Assembly: GCA_030637515.1 (NCBI GenBank)
Contig: DAOWGM010000143.1
Coordinates: 1-64,000 of the forward strand
Direction: 5' to 3'
DNA length: 64,000 nt
Source of the DNA: Bacteroidales bacterium
GTDB taxonomy: Bacteria; Bacteroidota; Bacteroidia; Bacteroidales; UBA12077
Shown here: one piece after another, positions 55,784 through 62,828 of the stretch
Layout: each line of letters begins with the position of its first letter
How positions within the stretch are numbered: the stretch's first letter is position 1
Position numbers and translations under genes: made by a program
The notes under the pieces: generated by a model
Database searches by the model: none
Seen by the model: only the letters and a program-made list of their open reading frames with translations
What the model was told of the DNA's origin: nothing

Positions 55784-57841
55784 TTAGTTTTCAGCAATAT
55801 TAAATAGTGGTAAGGTAAATATAATTGTTGTTCCTTTTCCTTCTTCACTTTCAATATAAATATCGCCATTGTTAATATGTACAAACTCTTTACAAAAGAA
55901 AAGACCTAAACCTTTACCTGTTTCACCCTTTGTTCCTTGAGTATTTCCATTTGCAAGTTCAAAAACCGCGTCCTTCTTATCAGCAGAAATCCCAATTCCT
56001 GAATCTTTAATCCATACATTTGCAAATTGCTGATTAATATCCACCCCAATATTTATTTTACCCTTTTCCGGAGTAAACTTTATAGCATTATTCAATAAAT
56101 TTCTGATAATCGTTAAAAACATATTTTTATCAGCAAAGACAATTGAATCTTTTGACGAACTAAATTGTAAGTCAATATTTTTTATTTGAGCTATTGGAAT
56201 ATACAAACTAATTGCATCTTGTATTGTTTCGATAATTTTAAAACTCTCTGGATTATAAGGAAATTTACCTTGTTGACTTAAAGCCCAGTTTAGTAAATTA
56301 TCTATTAAAGACAATACGTTATTTACAGATAGTTCCAGTGTTTTTGAAAGTCTGCTTAAGGACTCGTAATCCTGCTCTTCAACCCAATATGGTATTAATT
56401 GAGTAATACTTTCTATGGAAACCAGAGGACTTCTAAGGTCGTGGGCAATTATCTGAAATAAACGGTCTTTGGTTTTATTCGATTTCAACAATTTTTCATT
56501 TCGGTCAGCAATTTCAGCTCTCTGTTCATTTATTTTTTTATTTTTTCTGGCAAGAAATACTACGAAGACAATTGCTAATAAAGCAAATACAATTAATATA
56601 TTTCTTTGAAAACTTTTTTGATTAGCCTCAATGGTTTTCTTTGATAAATTAAGTTTTTGAATTTCTTGTTCTTTTTCTAAAAAAACAATCTGTTGGTCTC
56701 GTTTTTCAGCTTCGTATCTTTGTTCAAGTTCAGTTATTTGCTTTATTTTTTCTATCCCAAGTAAACTATCACTTACACTTTGATAAATCTTTTGGTAAGA
56801 AAAACTATTTTTATAATCATCGGCTTTTTCATAAGCCCAGATTAAACTTTCTGAAAGTCTTTTTTGTTTTAAAAGATTGCCTTGTTCTTTTGCCAAGCTA
56901 AATGCTTTTAATAAATAAGATAGGCCTTCATTAAAGTTTCCTTCCATTATTAAAACATTACCTAAACCTTGCAAAGTATATATAAGTATATCTTGTTCTC
57001 CTATTTCCTTTTCAATTTTTAAAGCTTTTAAATAATAATATTTAGCACTTTTAAAATACCGTTTAATTTGGTATATATCGCCCATGTTTTGCAACAACAA
57101 TAACTGACTATATTTAGAAGTATTCTCATCAATTAAATTAATTGCTTCGTTGTAGTAATCTATAGCTTTATTATTTTCATTTGTTTCTCTATAAACTGCT
57201 CCAATATTCATTAATGTTTTAATTACATGCTCATTACTTACATTCAACTCACGTCTAACTTCCAAATTTTGTAAATGAAATTCAAGAGATTTTTCATATT
57301 CTCCCATTTCAAGATATAAAACCCCCAGGTTATTCATTACATAACTTACTTTCACAGAATCTTCTATCTTCTTATATATTTTAAGGCTTGCTAAGAAATT
57401 TTCTACCGATTTTTCATAATCCCCTATTCGTTTATAAACATTACCTAGAGAATTCAGCACTCTTGCTTTTTCTCCAGATTTACCCATTTTTTCAAATAAA
57501 TTATAAGATTTTTTCGAATACTCAATAGCTTTTTTATAATTACTTTGGTATCTAAAAACCAGACCCAATTGAAATAGACTTTTTGCAATACCATATTCAT
57601 AGTTTAATTTTTCAGAAAAGTCCAAGGCTCTTTGGCCTAACATAAAAGCGGTATCTAGTTGAACTTTTAAATATGTATACGAAAGATCATTCAGCTCAAC
57701 AACCTTAGATGAATCATTTGGTAATGCATTTACATAAAGGAATAAACTATCAGGAGTAGTGTTTTGTGATCTCTCTTCACTAAATACGTTATATGAAGAA
57801 AAAAGAATGATTAGAACTAAAAAACTATTAACTAATCGCAT
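55784..57841 (-). CDS. TPR-sensor histidine kinase (copy 1)
   Basis: A 685-residue sensor kinase. Signal peptide (about 1-21), periplasmic region of six or seven TPR repeats (about 60-370), a charged coiled coil, a membrane helix (about 410-428), then HisKA with phospho-acceptor His467 in IIAHDLRSPLV. An HATPase domain follows (N box LLNNAIKFTP, G1 DSGIGIS, G2 GKGLGLFFCKEF) and the protein ends LPLFNIAEN. The TPR sensor is probably outside the cytoplasm. No response regulator is adjacent. A near-copy lies directly upstream and a 31-residue peptide gene 91 bp upstream. Confidence 0.93.
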   Translation of the reverse strand: MRLVNSFLVLIILFSSYNVFSEERSQNTTPDSLFLYVNALPNDSSKVVELNDLSYTYLKVQLDTAFMLGQRALDFSEKLNYEYGIAKSLFQLGLVFRYQSNYKKAIEYSKKSYNLFEKMGKSGEKARVLNSLGNVYKRIGDYEKSVENFLASLKIYKKIEDSVKVSYVMNNLGVLYLEMGEYEKSLEFHLQNLEVRRELNVSNEHVIKTLMNIGAVYRETNENNKAIDYYNEAINLIDENTSKYSQLLLLQNMGDIYQIKRYFKSAKYYYLKALKIEKEIGEQDILIYTLQGLGNVLIMEGNFNEGLSYLLKAFSLAKEQGNLLKQKRLSESLIWAYEKADDYKNSFSYQKIYQSVSDSLLGIEKIKQITELEQRYEAEKRDQQIVFLEKEQEIQKLNLSKKTIEANQKSFQRNILIVFALLAIVFVVFLARKNKKINEQRAEIADRNEKLLKSNKTKDRLFQIIAHDLRSPLVSIESITQLIPYWVEEQDYESLSRLSKTLELSVNNVLSLIDNLLNWALSQQGKFPYNPESFKIIETIQDAISLYIPIAQIKNIDLQFSSSKDSIVFADKNMFLTIIRNLLNNAIKFTPEKGKINIGVDINQQFANVWIKDSGIGISADKKDAVFELANGNTQGTKGETGKGLGLFFCKEFVHINNGDIYIESEEGKGTTIIFTLPLFNIAEN

Positions 57842-57864
57842 CTTAGAAGCAATTTAATGTGACA

Positions 57865-57872
57865 CAAACATA
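57865..57872 (-). promoter_or_regulatory. Candidate -7 element for kinase copy 1
   Basis: TATGTTTG on the minus strand is a full TAnnTTTG match 23 bp before the kinase ATG, downstream of the peptide terminator. No well-spaced TTG is seen. Confidence 0.45.
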
Positions 57873-57884
57873 CTGAATTAATTT

Positions 57885-57919
57885 CAAAAAAATAACTGCT
57901 TGAATTTTCAAACAGTTAT
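57885..57919 (-). terminator. Intrinsic terminator after the 31-residue peptide gene
   Basis: On the minus strand ATAACTG (57913-57919) pairs with CAGTTAT (57892-57898). The inner TTGAA/TTCAA extends the stem, and TTTTTTT follows. It lies 13 bp after the peptide stop and before the kinase gene. Confidence 0.85.
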
Positions 57920-57932
57920 CTAATTTTTTGAA

Positions 57933-58028
57933 TTAATCATCTTCTCCAGTTGTAGGAGGTGGTTTTGGTGGATCTGGATCATCACCACCTGGGACTCTGC
58001 TTACAATTGAATAGTTAAATAATGTCAT
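57933..58028 (-). CDS. 31-residue GG-site peptide with Pro/Asp-rich tail
   Basis: A short gene: ATG at 58028, TAA at 57933-57935. The product has a hydrophobic/basic start (MTLFNYSIVSRVPGG) and a tail of DDPDPPKPPPTTGEDD, rich in Asp and Pro. Gly14-Gly15 resembles a leader-cleavage site, though the leader is short and lacks the classic LS..E pattern. The gene is supported by a terminator 13 bp after the stop and by its place between two kinase genes, same strand. No homology is recognised; chance is not excluded. Confidence 0.58.
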   Translation of the reverse strand: MTLFNYSIVSRVPGGDDPDPPKPPPTTGEDD

Positions 58029-58243
58029 ATTTTTTTATTTTAGTTAACGTATTAAAACTAATTAAAAAAATTGAGTCTTCCTATTAATTATGAAAAATAT
58101 ACTTATTTATATTGCTGTATTCCAGCCACTTCACAAACCCGTAATCCGTTCTTTAGCATTCAGAATTTGAACCATAAATGAATGTAAGAAAATAAATTAG
58201 ATAATTATTTAACAAGTTGGATCTTGTTGAAACCCAACCAAAA

Positions 58244-60331
58244 TTAGTTTTCGGCAATATTAAAAAGCGGTAGTGTGAAAGTAATTGTTGTTCCTCTGCC
58301 TTTCTTGCTTTCTATATAAATATCGCCATTATTAATATTTACAAATTCTTTACAAAAAAATAAACCCAAGCCTTTACCCGTTTCACCTTTTGTTCCTTTA
58401 GTATGACCGTTTGCTAGTTCAAAAACGGCTTCTTTCTTACTAATGGGCATACCAATTCCTGAGTCTTTAACCCAAACTTTTGCAAATTGCTGATTTCTAT
58501 CTATTCCAACAGTTATTTCCCCATTTTCAGGTGTGAATTTCACTGCATTATTAAGTAGATTTCGCATCACTGTAAAGATCATATTTTTATCTGCAAAAAC
58601 CATTACCTTATTTAATGGTTTGAATTTAAGTTCAATATTTTTTATTTGTGCAATTGGACGATAGACATCTATTGTTTCTTCCAAATTTTCCTTAAGGTTA
58701 ATATTTTCCGGTTTATATGGGAATTTCCCCTGCTGATTTAATGCCCAGTTTAATAAGTTATCAATAAGAGATAATACATTATTGACAGACAACTCTAAGG
58801 TTTTTGAAAGTCTACTTAAGGATTCAAAATCCTGTTCTTCAACCCAATATGGGATTAGCTGTGTAATACTCTCCATTGAAACCAGAGGACTTCGAAGATC
58901 ATGAGCGATAATTTGAAATAGCTTGTCTTTGGTTTTATTCGATTCAAGTAAATAATCATTTTGTTTTGCTATCTCAATCCGTTGATCAGTAATTTTTGTG
59001 TTTTGTTTTAATAATAATTGATTCAATTTCTTTCGTTTTTTACTATCAATGAAATAGTATAGTAATACTGAAACAACCACTATTACTAAAATTATAAGTG
59101 CATTTCGCTGAAAACTCTTTTGTTTATTTTCAATTTCTTTTTTTGATATTTCAAGCTGCTGTATTTCTTTTTCCTTTTCTAAAAAAGCAATTTGCTGTTC
59201 TCTTTTTTCGGCATTATATTTTTCCTCTAGTTCAACAATTTGAGCTTTCTTCTCAAGGCTAAACATTTGATCCTCTATATCAACATAGTCTTTTAAATAT
59301 TTAACACTCTTCTTATAATCACCCTTACTTAAATAAACTTCATAGAGATTTATTGCTAATCTATGTGATTTTCGAATATCCTGAACTTCATTTGCTAAAT
59401 CAAAACTTTGAATTAAATACTTCTCACCTTCTTTAAAGCTTCCTTCCTTAATTAAAGTATTACCAAGTCCTTGTAATGAAAAAATAAGCATTTCTTTTTC
59501 GCCAATTTCTTTTTGAATTGTTATTGCTTTTAAGTAAAAGTTAATAGCATCCTTTAACTTCCCATTCTGTTCATACGAATTTCCTATATTATGTAAAAGT
59601 AGCATCTGATCGTATTTGTTGTCCGAGTTTGCTAACAAATCAAGTGCCATTTTATAATATTCAACCGACTTATTATATGATCCTAACTCCCCATAAACAT
59701 TACCAATATTCATATAAGTAACAGCCAAATTTGATTCCTGATTTAGTTTCTTATTAATTTCAAGAGTTAATAAATAATACTCCAGAGATTTATCTAATTC
59801 GCCGCGATCATAATACAATACACCAATGTTATTTATGATATGTGACATTCGTGTCGAATCATTTAAACTTTGGTATATTTTAAGGCTTTTCATAAAGCAC
59901 TCTGTCGATTCGTCAAACTTTCCATATCTTTTATAAACATTCCCTAGCCTGTTTAGGATGCTTGCTTGCTCAAATTCGTTTTTAAGAATATCGAAAAGTG
60001 TTAATGATTTATTGTAGTAATATAATGCTGAATCGTATTGAGTTTGATACTTAAATACTAAACCCATTTGGTTCAACGATGTTGCATATCCAAAATCATA
60101 TTTCAATTCTTCTGATAGTTTAATCGCCTTTTTGCAAAGTAAAAAGGAAGTATCCGATTGTATTTTAAGGTACTTATAAGAAAGATCCTTTAATTGCAAT
60201 ACTTTATTAGTATCATCGGGAGAACTCAACACTTCTTTTTTTAAGCTATCTAATTCATTAGATGCTAAAGAATTATTAAAAATTCCTGACAATAGAAATA
60301 AAACTAATATAAAACAATTAAAGAATCTCAT
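58244..60331 (-). CDS. TPR-sensor histidine kinase (copy 2)
   Basis: A 695-residue paralogue of the downstream kinase. Signal peptide (about 1-23), a TPR array (about 65-370), coiled coil with repeated EKRE/EKEKEI, a membrane helix (about 418-436), HisKA with His477 (IIAHDLRSPLV), and HATPase (LLNNAVKFTP, DSGIGMP, GKGLGLFFCKEF), ending LPLFNIAEN. The catalytic domains of the two copies are nearly identical, while the TPR parts diverge more. It starts 8 bp after a 112-residue gene and is probably translated with it. The 215 bp to the peptide gene downstream show only a weak AACAAG/CTTGTT hairpin. Confidence 0.93.
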   Translation of the reverse strand: MRFFNCFILVLFLLSGIFNNSLASNELDSLKKEVLSSPDDTNKVLQLKDLSYKYLKIQSDTSFLLCKKAIKLSEELKYDFGYATSLNQMGLVFKYQTQYDSALYYYNKSLTLFDILKNEFEQASILNRLGNVYKRYGKFDESTECFMKSLKIYQSLNDSTRMSHIINNIGVLYYDRGELDKSLEYYLLTLEINKKLNQESNLAVTYMNIGNVYGELGSYNKSVEYYKMALDLLANSDNKYDQMLLLHNIGNSYEQNGKLKDAINFYLKAITIQKEIGEKEMLIFSLQGLGNTLIKEGSFKEGEKYLIQSFDLANEVQDIRKSHRLAINLYEVYLSKGDYKKSVKYLKDYVDIEDQMFSLEKKAQIVELEEKYNAEKREQQIAFLEKEKEIQQLEISKKEIENKQKSFQRNALIILVIVVVSVLLYYFIDSKKRKKLNQLLLKQNTKITDQRIEIAKQNDYLLESNKTKDKLFQIIAHDLRSPLVSMESITQLIPYWVEEQDFESLSRLSKTLELSVNNVLSLIDNLLNWALNQQGKFPYKPENINLKENLEETIDVYRPIAQIKNIELKFKPLNKVMVFADKNMIFTVMRNLLNNAVKFTPENGEITVGIDRNQQFAKVWVKDSGIGMPISKKEAVFELANGHTKGTKGETGKGLGLFFCKEFVNINNGDIYIESKKGRGTTITFTLPLFNIAEN

Positions 60332-60339
60332 TTTTTTGT

Positions 60340-60678
60340 TTATTCTATTTCACCATTTCCTCTTCCAGTTTTCCCTTCACCATCAGGATCTCCATTGCGC
60401 AACATGTTATCATAATTTTTAACGATGATTTTTATATTATCTAATTGTTTAACATCTTTTGGTGTTAAATCAATTTTATACTCTTCCATTTTCTCTTTTA
60501 GAGCATCAACTTCTTTTGTTTCATTTAACTTTATGCGAACTTCCCAATAATCATTTACGAAATTTTGCTCAATTGCAGTTTTCTTAACATTCCCTGGTAA
60601 TTTTACTACAAGGTCTAATCGATAATTTGTTGTTCCTGCTCTATAAAACAAGTTAAAATACGGATAATAAAGTTTCAT
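60340..60678 (-). CDS. 112-residue protein with the peptide-like acidic tail
   Basis: Unknown protein directly upstream (8 bp) of kinase copy 2. The N-terminal part (1-93) is mixed alpha/beta: YRLDLVVKLPGNV and NDYWEVRIKL, then a charged helix and LTPKDVKQLDNIKIIVKNYD. The last 18 residues, NGDPDGEGKTGRGNGEIE, match the tail of the 38-residue peptide at 60862-60978 at 14 of 18 positions by eye. No signal peptide or GG leader is visible. It may be a larger partner, carrier or immunity-like relative of the peptide. Confidence 0.75.
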   Translation of the reverse strand: MKLYYPYFNLFYRAGTTNYRLDLVVKLPGNVKKTAIEQNFVNDYWEVRIKLNETKEVDALKEKMEEYKIDLTPKDVKQLDNIKIIVKNYDNMLRNGDPDGEGKTGRGNGEIE

Positions 60679-60808
60679 GCTTTTAATCTTTTAATGTTTA
60701 ACAATATCTTATTTAAAGTTAATACAAAAATTATGAAGTCCTAAAATAATTTGTTAAAAGATTAATATTGTTTTATTGATATACAGATACAATAGTAATT
60801 ATTGAAAT

Positions 60809-60839
60809 AAAAAAAAGACATAGATAAAACTATGTCTTT
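60809..60839 (-). terminator. Intrinsic terminator after the 38-residue peptide gene
   Basis: On the minus strand AAAGACATAG (60830-60839) pairs perfectly with CTATGTCTTT (60814-60823) around a 6-nt loop, followed by TTTTTATT. It lies 22 bp after the peptide stop. Confidence 0.88.
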
Positions 60840-60861
60840 CTGAGTAAAATTTCATTTCTAA

Positions 60862-60978
60862 CTATGGTTCTATTTCTCCATTTCCAAGCCCGGTTGAACC
60901 TTCATCGTCAATATCTCCATTACCACCTTTAATTACTAGCATTTCTTCAATTGATAATTGTAGTTCCTCAATAAACAT
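60862..60978 (-). CDS. 38-residue double-glycine-leader peptide
   Basis: A small gene (ATG 60978, TAG 60862-60864). The leader MFIEELQLSIEEMLVIKGG ends in GG, with the LS-x-EE-M and I-x-GG pattern of peptides cut by C39-peptidase ABC exporters. The remaining 19 residues, NGDIDDEGSTGLGNGEIEP, are acidic and Gly-rich without Cys. A candidate promoter lies upstream and a strong terminator follows, so it forms a complete unit of its own. It could be a pheromone, bacteriocin or RiPP precursor. No exporter or modifying enzyme is in the window. Confidence 0.75.
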   Translation of the reverse strand: MFIEELQLSIEEMLVIKGGNGDIDDEGSTGLGNGEIEP

Positions 60979-61016
60979 AATCTTTAGTTTTTGGGTTAGA
61001 TATTTATTTAACACAC

Positions 61017-61047
61017 CTAAATTAGTAAGAATTTTAATTAAATACAA
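61017..61047 (-). promoter_or_regulatory. Candidate promoter of the 38-residue peptide gene
   Basis: On the minus strand TTG (61045-61047), a 20-nt spacer and TAATTTAG (61017-61024; one mismatch to TAnnTTTG) lie about 40 bp before the peptide ATG, right after the stop of the RNA methyltransferase gene. Confidence 0.45.
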
Positions 61048-61563
61048 TTACAAATAATTTTGTCTTTGCCACTCAAATAAGGCTATTGCTAACGAGTGCG
61101 ATACATTAAGAGATTTGTTATTCCCATGTAATGGAATATGAACAATTTTGCTGCACTTATCTAATAAACTATAATCAACACCAGAAATTTCATTCCCAAC
61201 AATAAATACTATTTTTTGAGGAAGCTCTGTTTTAAAAACATTAACTGAGTCACTTGATGTTTCTATCGCAATCCACTCGTAATCGAAAGGAATTCTGTTT
61301 TTTAATTCGTCAACAGAACAAAAGCCCCATTTTACAGAATCAAAGCTTGATGATGCGGTTCTTTTTATTTTCGAAGCACGAACATTTTCACCGTCAGAAA
61401 TAATAATAACTTCTTTACAGGCTATATTATCTCCAAGGCGAATAATATTTCCGATATTTTCGGGAGTTTTAATATTGTATCCAACTATAATCGGACGATA
61501 GAAATTTTCTGGTAATATTTTGTTTGTAAATAGCTCTTTCGAATGGATTGTCCTTTTTGCCAT
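61048..61563 (-). CDS. SpoU/TrmH-family RNA 2'-O-methyltransferase
   Basis: A 171-residue SPOUT methyltransferase that would methylate a ribose in tRNA or rRNA with SAM. The three SpoU motifs are visible: PENIGNIIRLGDN (about 34-46), IVFIVGNEISGVD (about 118-130) and VHIPLHGNNKSLNVSHSLAIALFEW (about 140-164, key IP-G-SLNVS). No extra substrate-binding domain, so the TrmL/TrmH-like short form. It is 7 bp downstream of a 5-formyl-THF cyclo-ligase gene. Confidence 0.88.
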   Translation of the reverse strand: MAKRTIHSKELFTNKILPENFYRPIIVGYNIKTPENIGNIIRLGDNIACKEVIIISDGENVRASKIKRTASSSFDSVKWGFCSVDELKNRIPFDYEWIAIETSSDSVNVFKTELPQKIVFIVGNEISGVDYSLLDKCSKIVHIPLHGNNKSLNVSHSLAIALFEWQRQNYL

Positions 61564-61570
61564 ACCTGTA

Positions 61571-62122
61571 TCAGTTTGTAATAATCAAATCCATTTTTAC
61601 ATCGTATTTATCTACAGGAACTGATTCCAACATCTGAAAATCAAAACAAACACCAATTTTTAATGCCTGTGAGTTTTTTAATAGTTTATCGTAGTATGCT
61701 TTTCCTCGACCAAGTCTGTTCATAGATTTATCGAAAGCAACACCAGGAACAATTATTATATCTATTTTATCTGTTTGTTCAAACAACTCTCCTTCAGGTT
61801 CTCCAATACCAAAACTTTTACTGATTTTTATATTAGATAAACCTTTAAATTCTTTTAGTATTAAAATATCACCTTCTACAACAGGTAAGAGAATTTTCTT
61901 TTCGTTTTGATATTTTTGAATAAAATCGTGTGTAAAAACCTCATCATCTAATGACCAGTATACCATAATGATCTCTGCTTTCCGAAAAGTATCGAGTTTT
62001 TCAATTTGATCAAAGATCAATTCAGATTTTCTTTTCTTCTCTTCTAAAGAATAATCCTTCTTTTTATCTCTAATCTGTATCCTTAATGCTTTCTTTTCTT
62101 CGTCAATCATTACTTCAAACAA
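61571..62122 (-). CDS. 5-formyltetrahydrofolate cyclo-ligase
   Basis: Converts 5-formyl-THF to 5,10-methenyl-THF with ATP. The 183 residues show the N-terminal ALRIQIRDKKKDYS block, IIMVYWSLDDEVFTHDFIQ, FGIGEPEGE and the C-terminal GVAFDKSMNRLGRGKAYYDKLL motif. The last contains the RLGRGKxYYD phosphate loop (usual form G-Y-G-G-G-Y-Y-D). Part of a tight group: 2 bp after the response-regulator gene and 7 bp before the RNA methyltransferase. Confidence 0.92.
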   Translation of the reverse strand: MFEVMIDEEKKALRIQIRDKKKDYSLEEKKRKSELIFDQIEKLDTFRKAEIIMVYWSLDDEVFTHDFIQKYQNEKKILLPVVEGDILILKEFKGLSNIKISKSFGIGEPEGELFEQTDKIDIIIVPGVAFDKSMNRLGRGKAYYDKLLKNSQALKIGVCFDFQMLESVPVDKYDVKMDLIITN

Positions 62123-62124
62123 TT

Positions 62125-62817
62125 CTAAACAATTAGCTTATAACCTTTTCCATGAATATTTAATATCTGTATTGATGGATCATCTTTAAGATATTTTCTG
62201 AGTTTTGTTATATAAACGTCCATACTTCGTGCATTAAAATAGCTGTCTTCTTGCCATATTGTATTTAATGCAAAATTTCGCTCCAAGACATTATTCATAT
62301 TATTACATAATAATTTTAAAAGCTCCGATTCTTTTGTTGTAAGCTTCTGATCCTTGTTATTATATTTTAAAATTTGTTTTTGTGAATCAAACTCATAATC
62401 TCCTATAACAAATGTTTCATTTGTTTCTGAATTATTATTACTATTCGTTCTTCGCAAAATTGCATGAATTCTAAATAATAATTCTTCCATACTAAATGGT
62501 TTTGTCATGTAATCATCTGCACCGGCTGTAAATCCCTCAATTACGTCTTCTTTTAACGATTTTGCTGTAAGAAATATAAACGGTACATTCTTGTTTATTT
62601 TCCTTATTTCTCTCGCAAGTGTAAATCCATCCATTTTTGGCATCATTACATCAAGAATACATAAATCGTAATTGTTTTTATTAAATCCTTCGAGAGCAAG
62701 TTCTCCGTTTACAAAAAGATCAGTTTTTAATTCCTTTGCTACAAGATATTCTCTTAATAACGATCCAAGGTTTTCATCGTCTTCTGCTAATAAAACCTTA
62801 ATGTTTTTTTCATCCAT
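62125..62817 (-). CDS. OmpR-family response regulator (RprY-like)
   Basis: A 230-residue transcription regulator. Receiver domain 1-120 with the acidic pocket AEDDE (11-15), phospho-acceptor Asp56 in CILDVMMPKMDGF and Lys in FLTAKS (about 107). A winged-helix DNA-binding domain lies at 135-230 (LTTKESELLKLLCNNMNNVLER and DVYITKLRKYLKDDPSIQILNIHGKGYKLIV, the OmpR/PhoB pattern). Its partner kinase is the next gene upstream, 11 bp away. It resembles RprY of Bacteroides by domain order; the regulon is unknown. Confidence 0.93.
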   Translation of the reverse strand: MDEKNIKVLLAEDDENLGSLLREYLVAKELKTDLFVNGELALEGFNKNNYDLCILDVMMPKMDGFTLAREIRKINKNVPFIFLTAKSLKEDVIEGFTAGADDYMTKPFSMEELLFRIHAILRRTNSNNNSETNETFVIGDYEFDSQKQILKYNNKDQKLTTKESELLKLLCNNMNNVLERNFALNTIWQEDSYFNARSMDVYITKLRKYLKDDPSIQILNIHGKGYKLIV

Positions 62818-62828
62818 TGTTTATATTA

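Noticed and set aside
58080-58180. Relatively GC-rich spacer between kinase 2 and the 31-residue peptide, translating in one frame as NGLRVCEVAGIQQY
   Set aside because: It could be a gene remnant, but I cannot match the words to any family and no start or flanking structure supports it.
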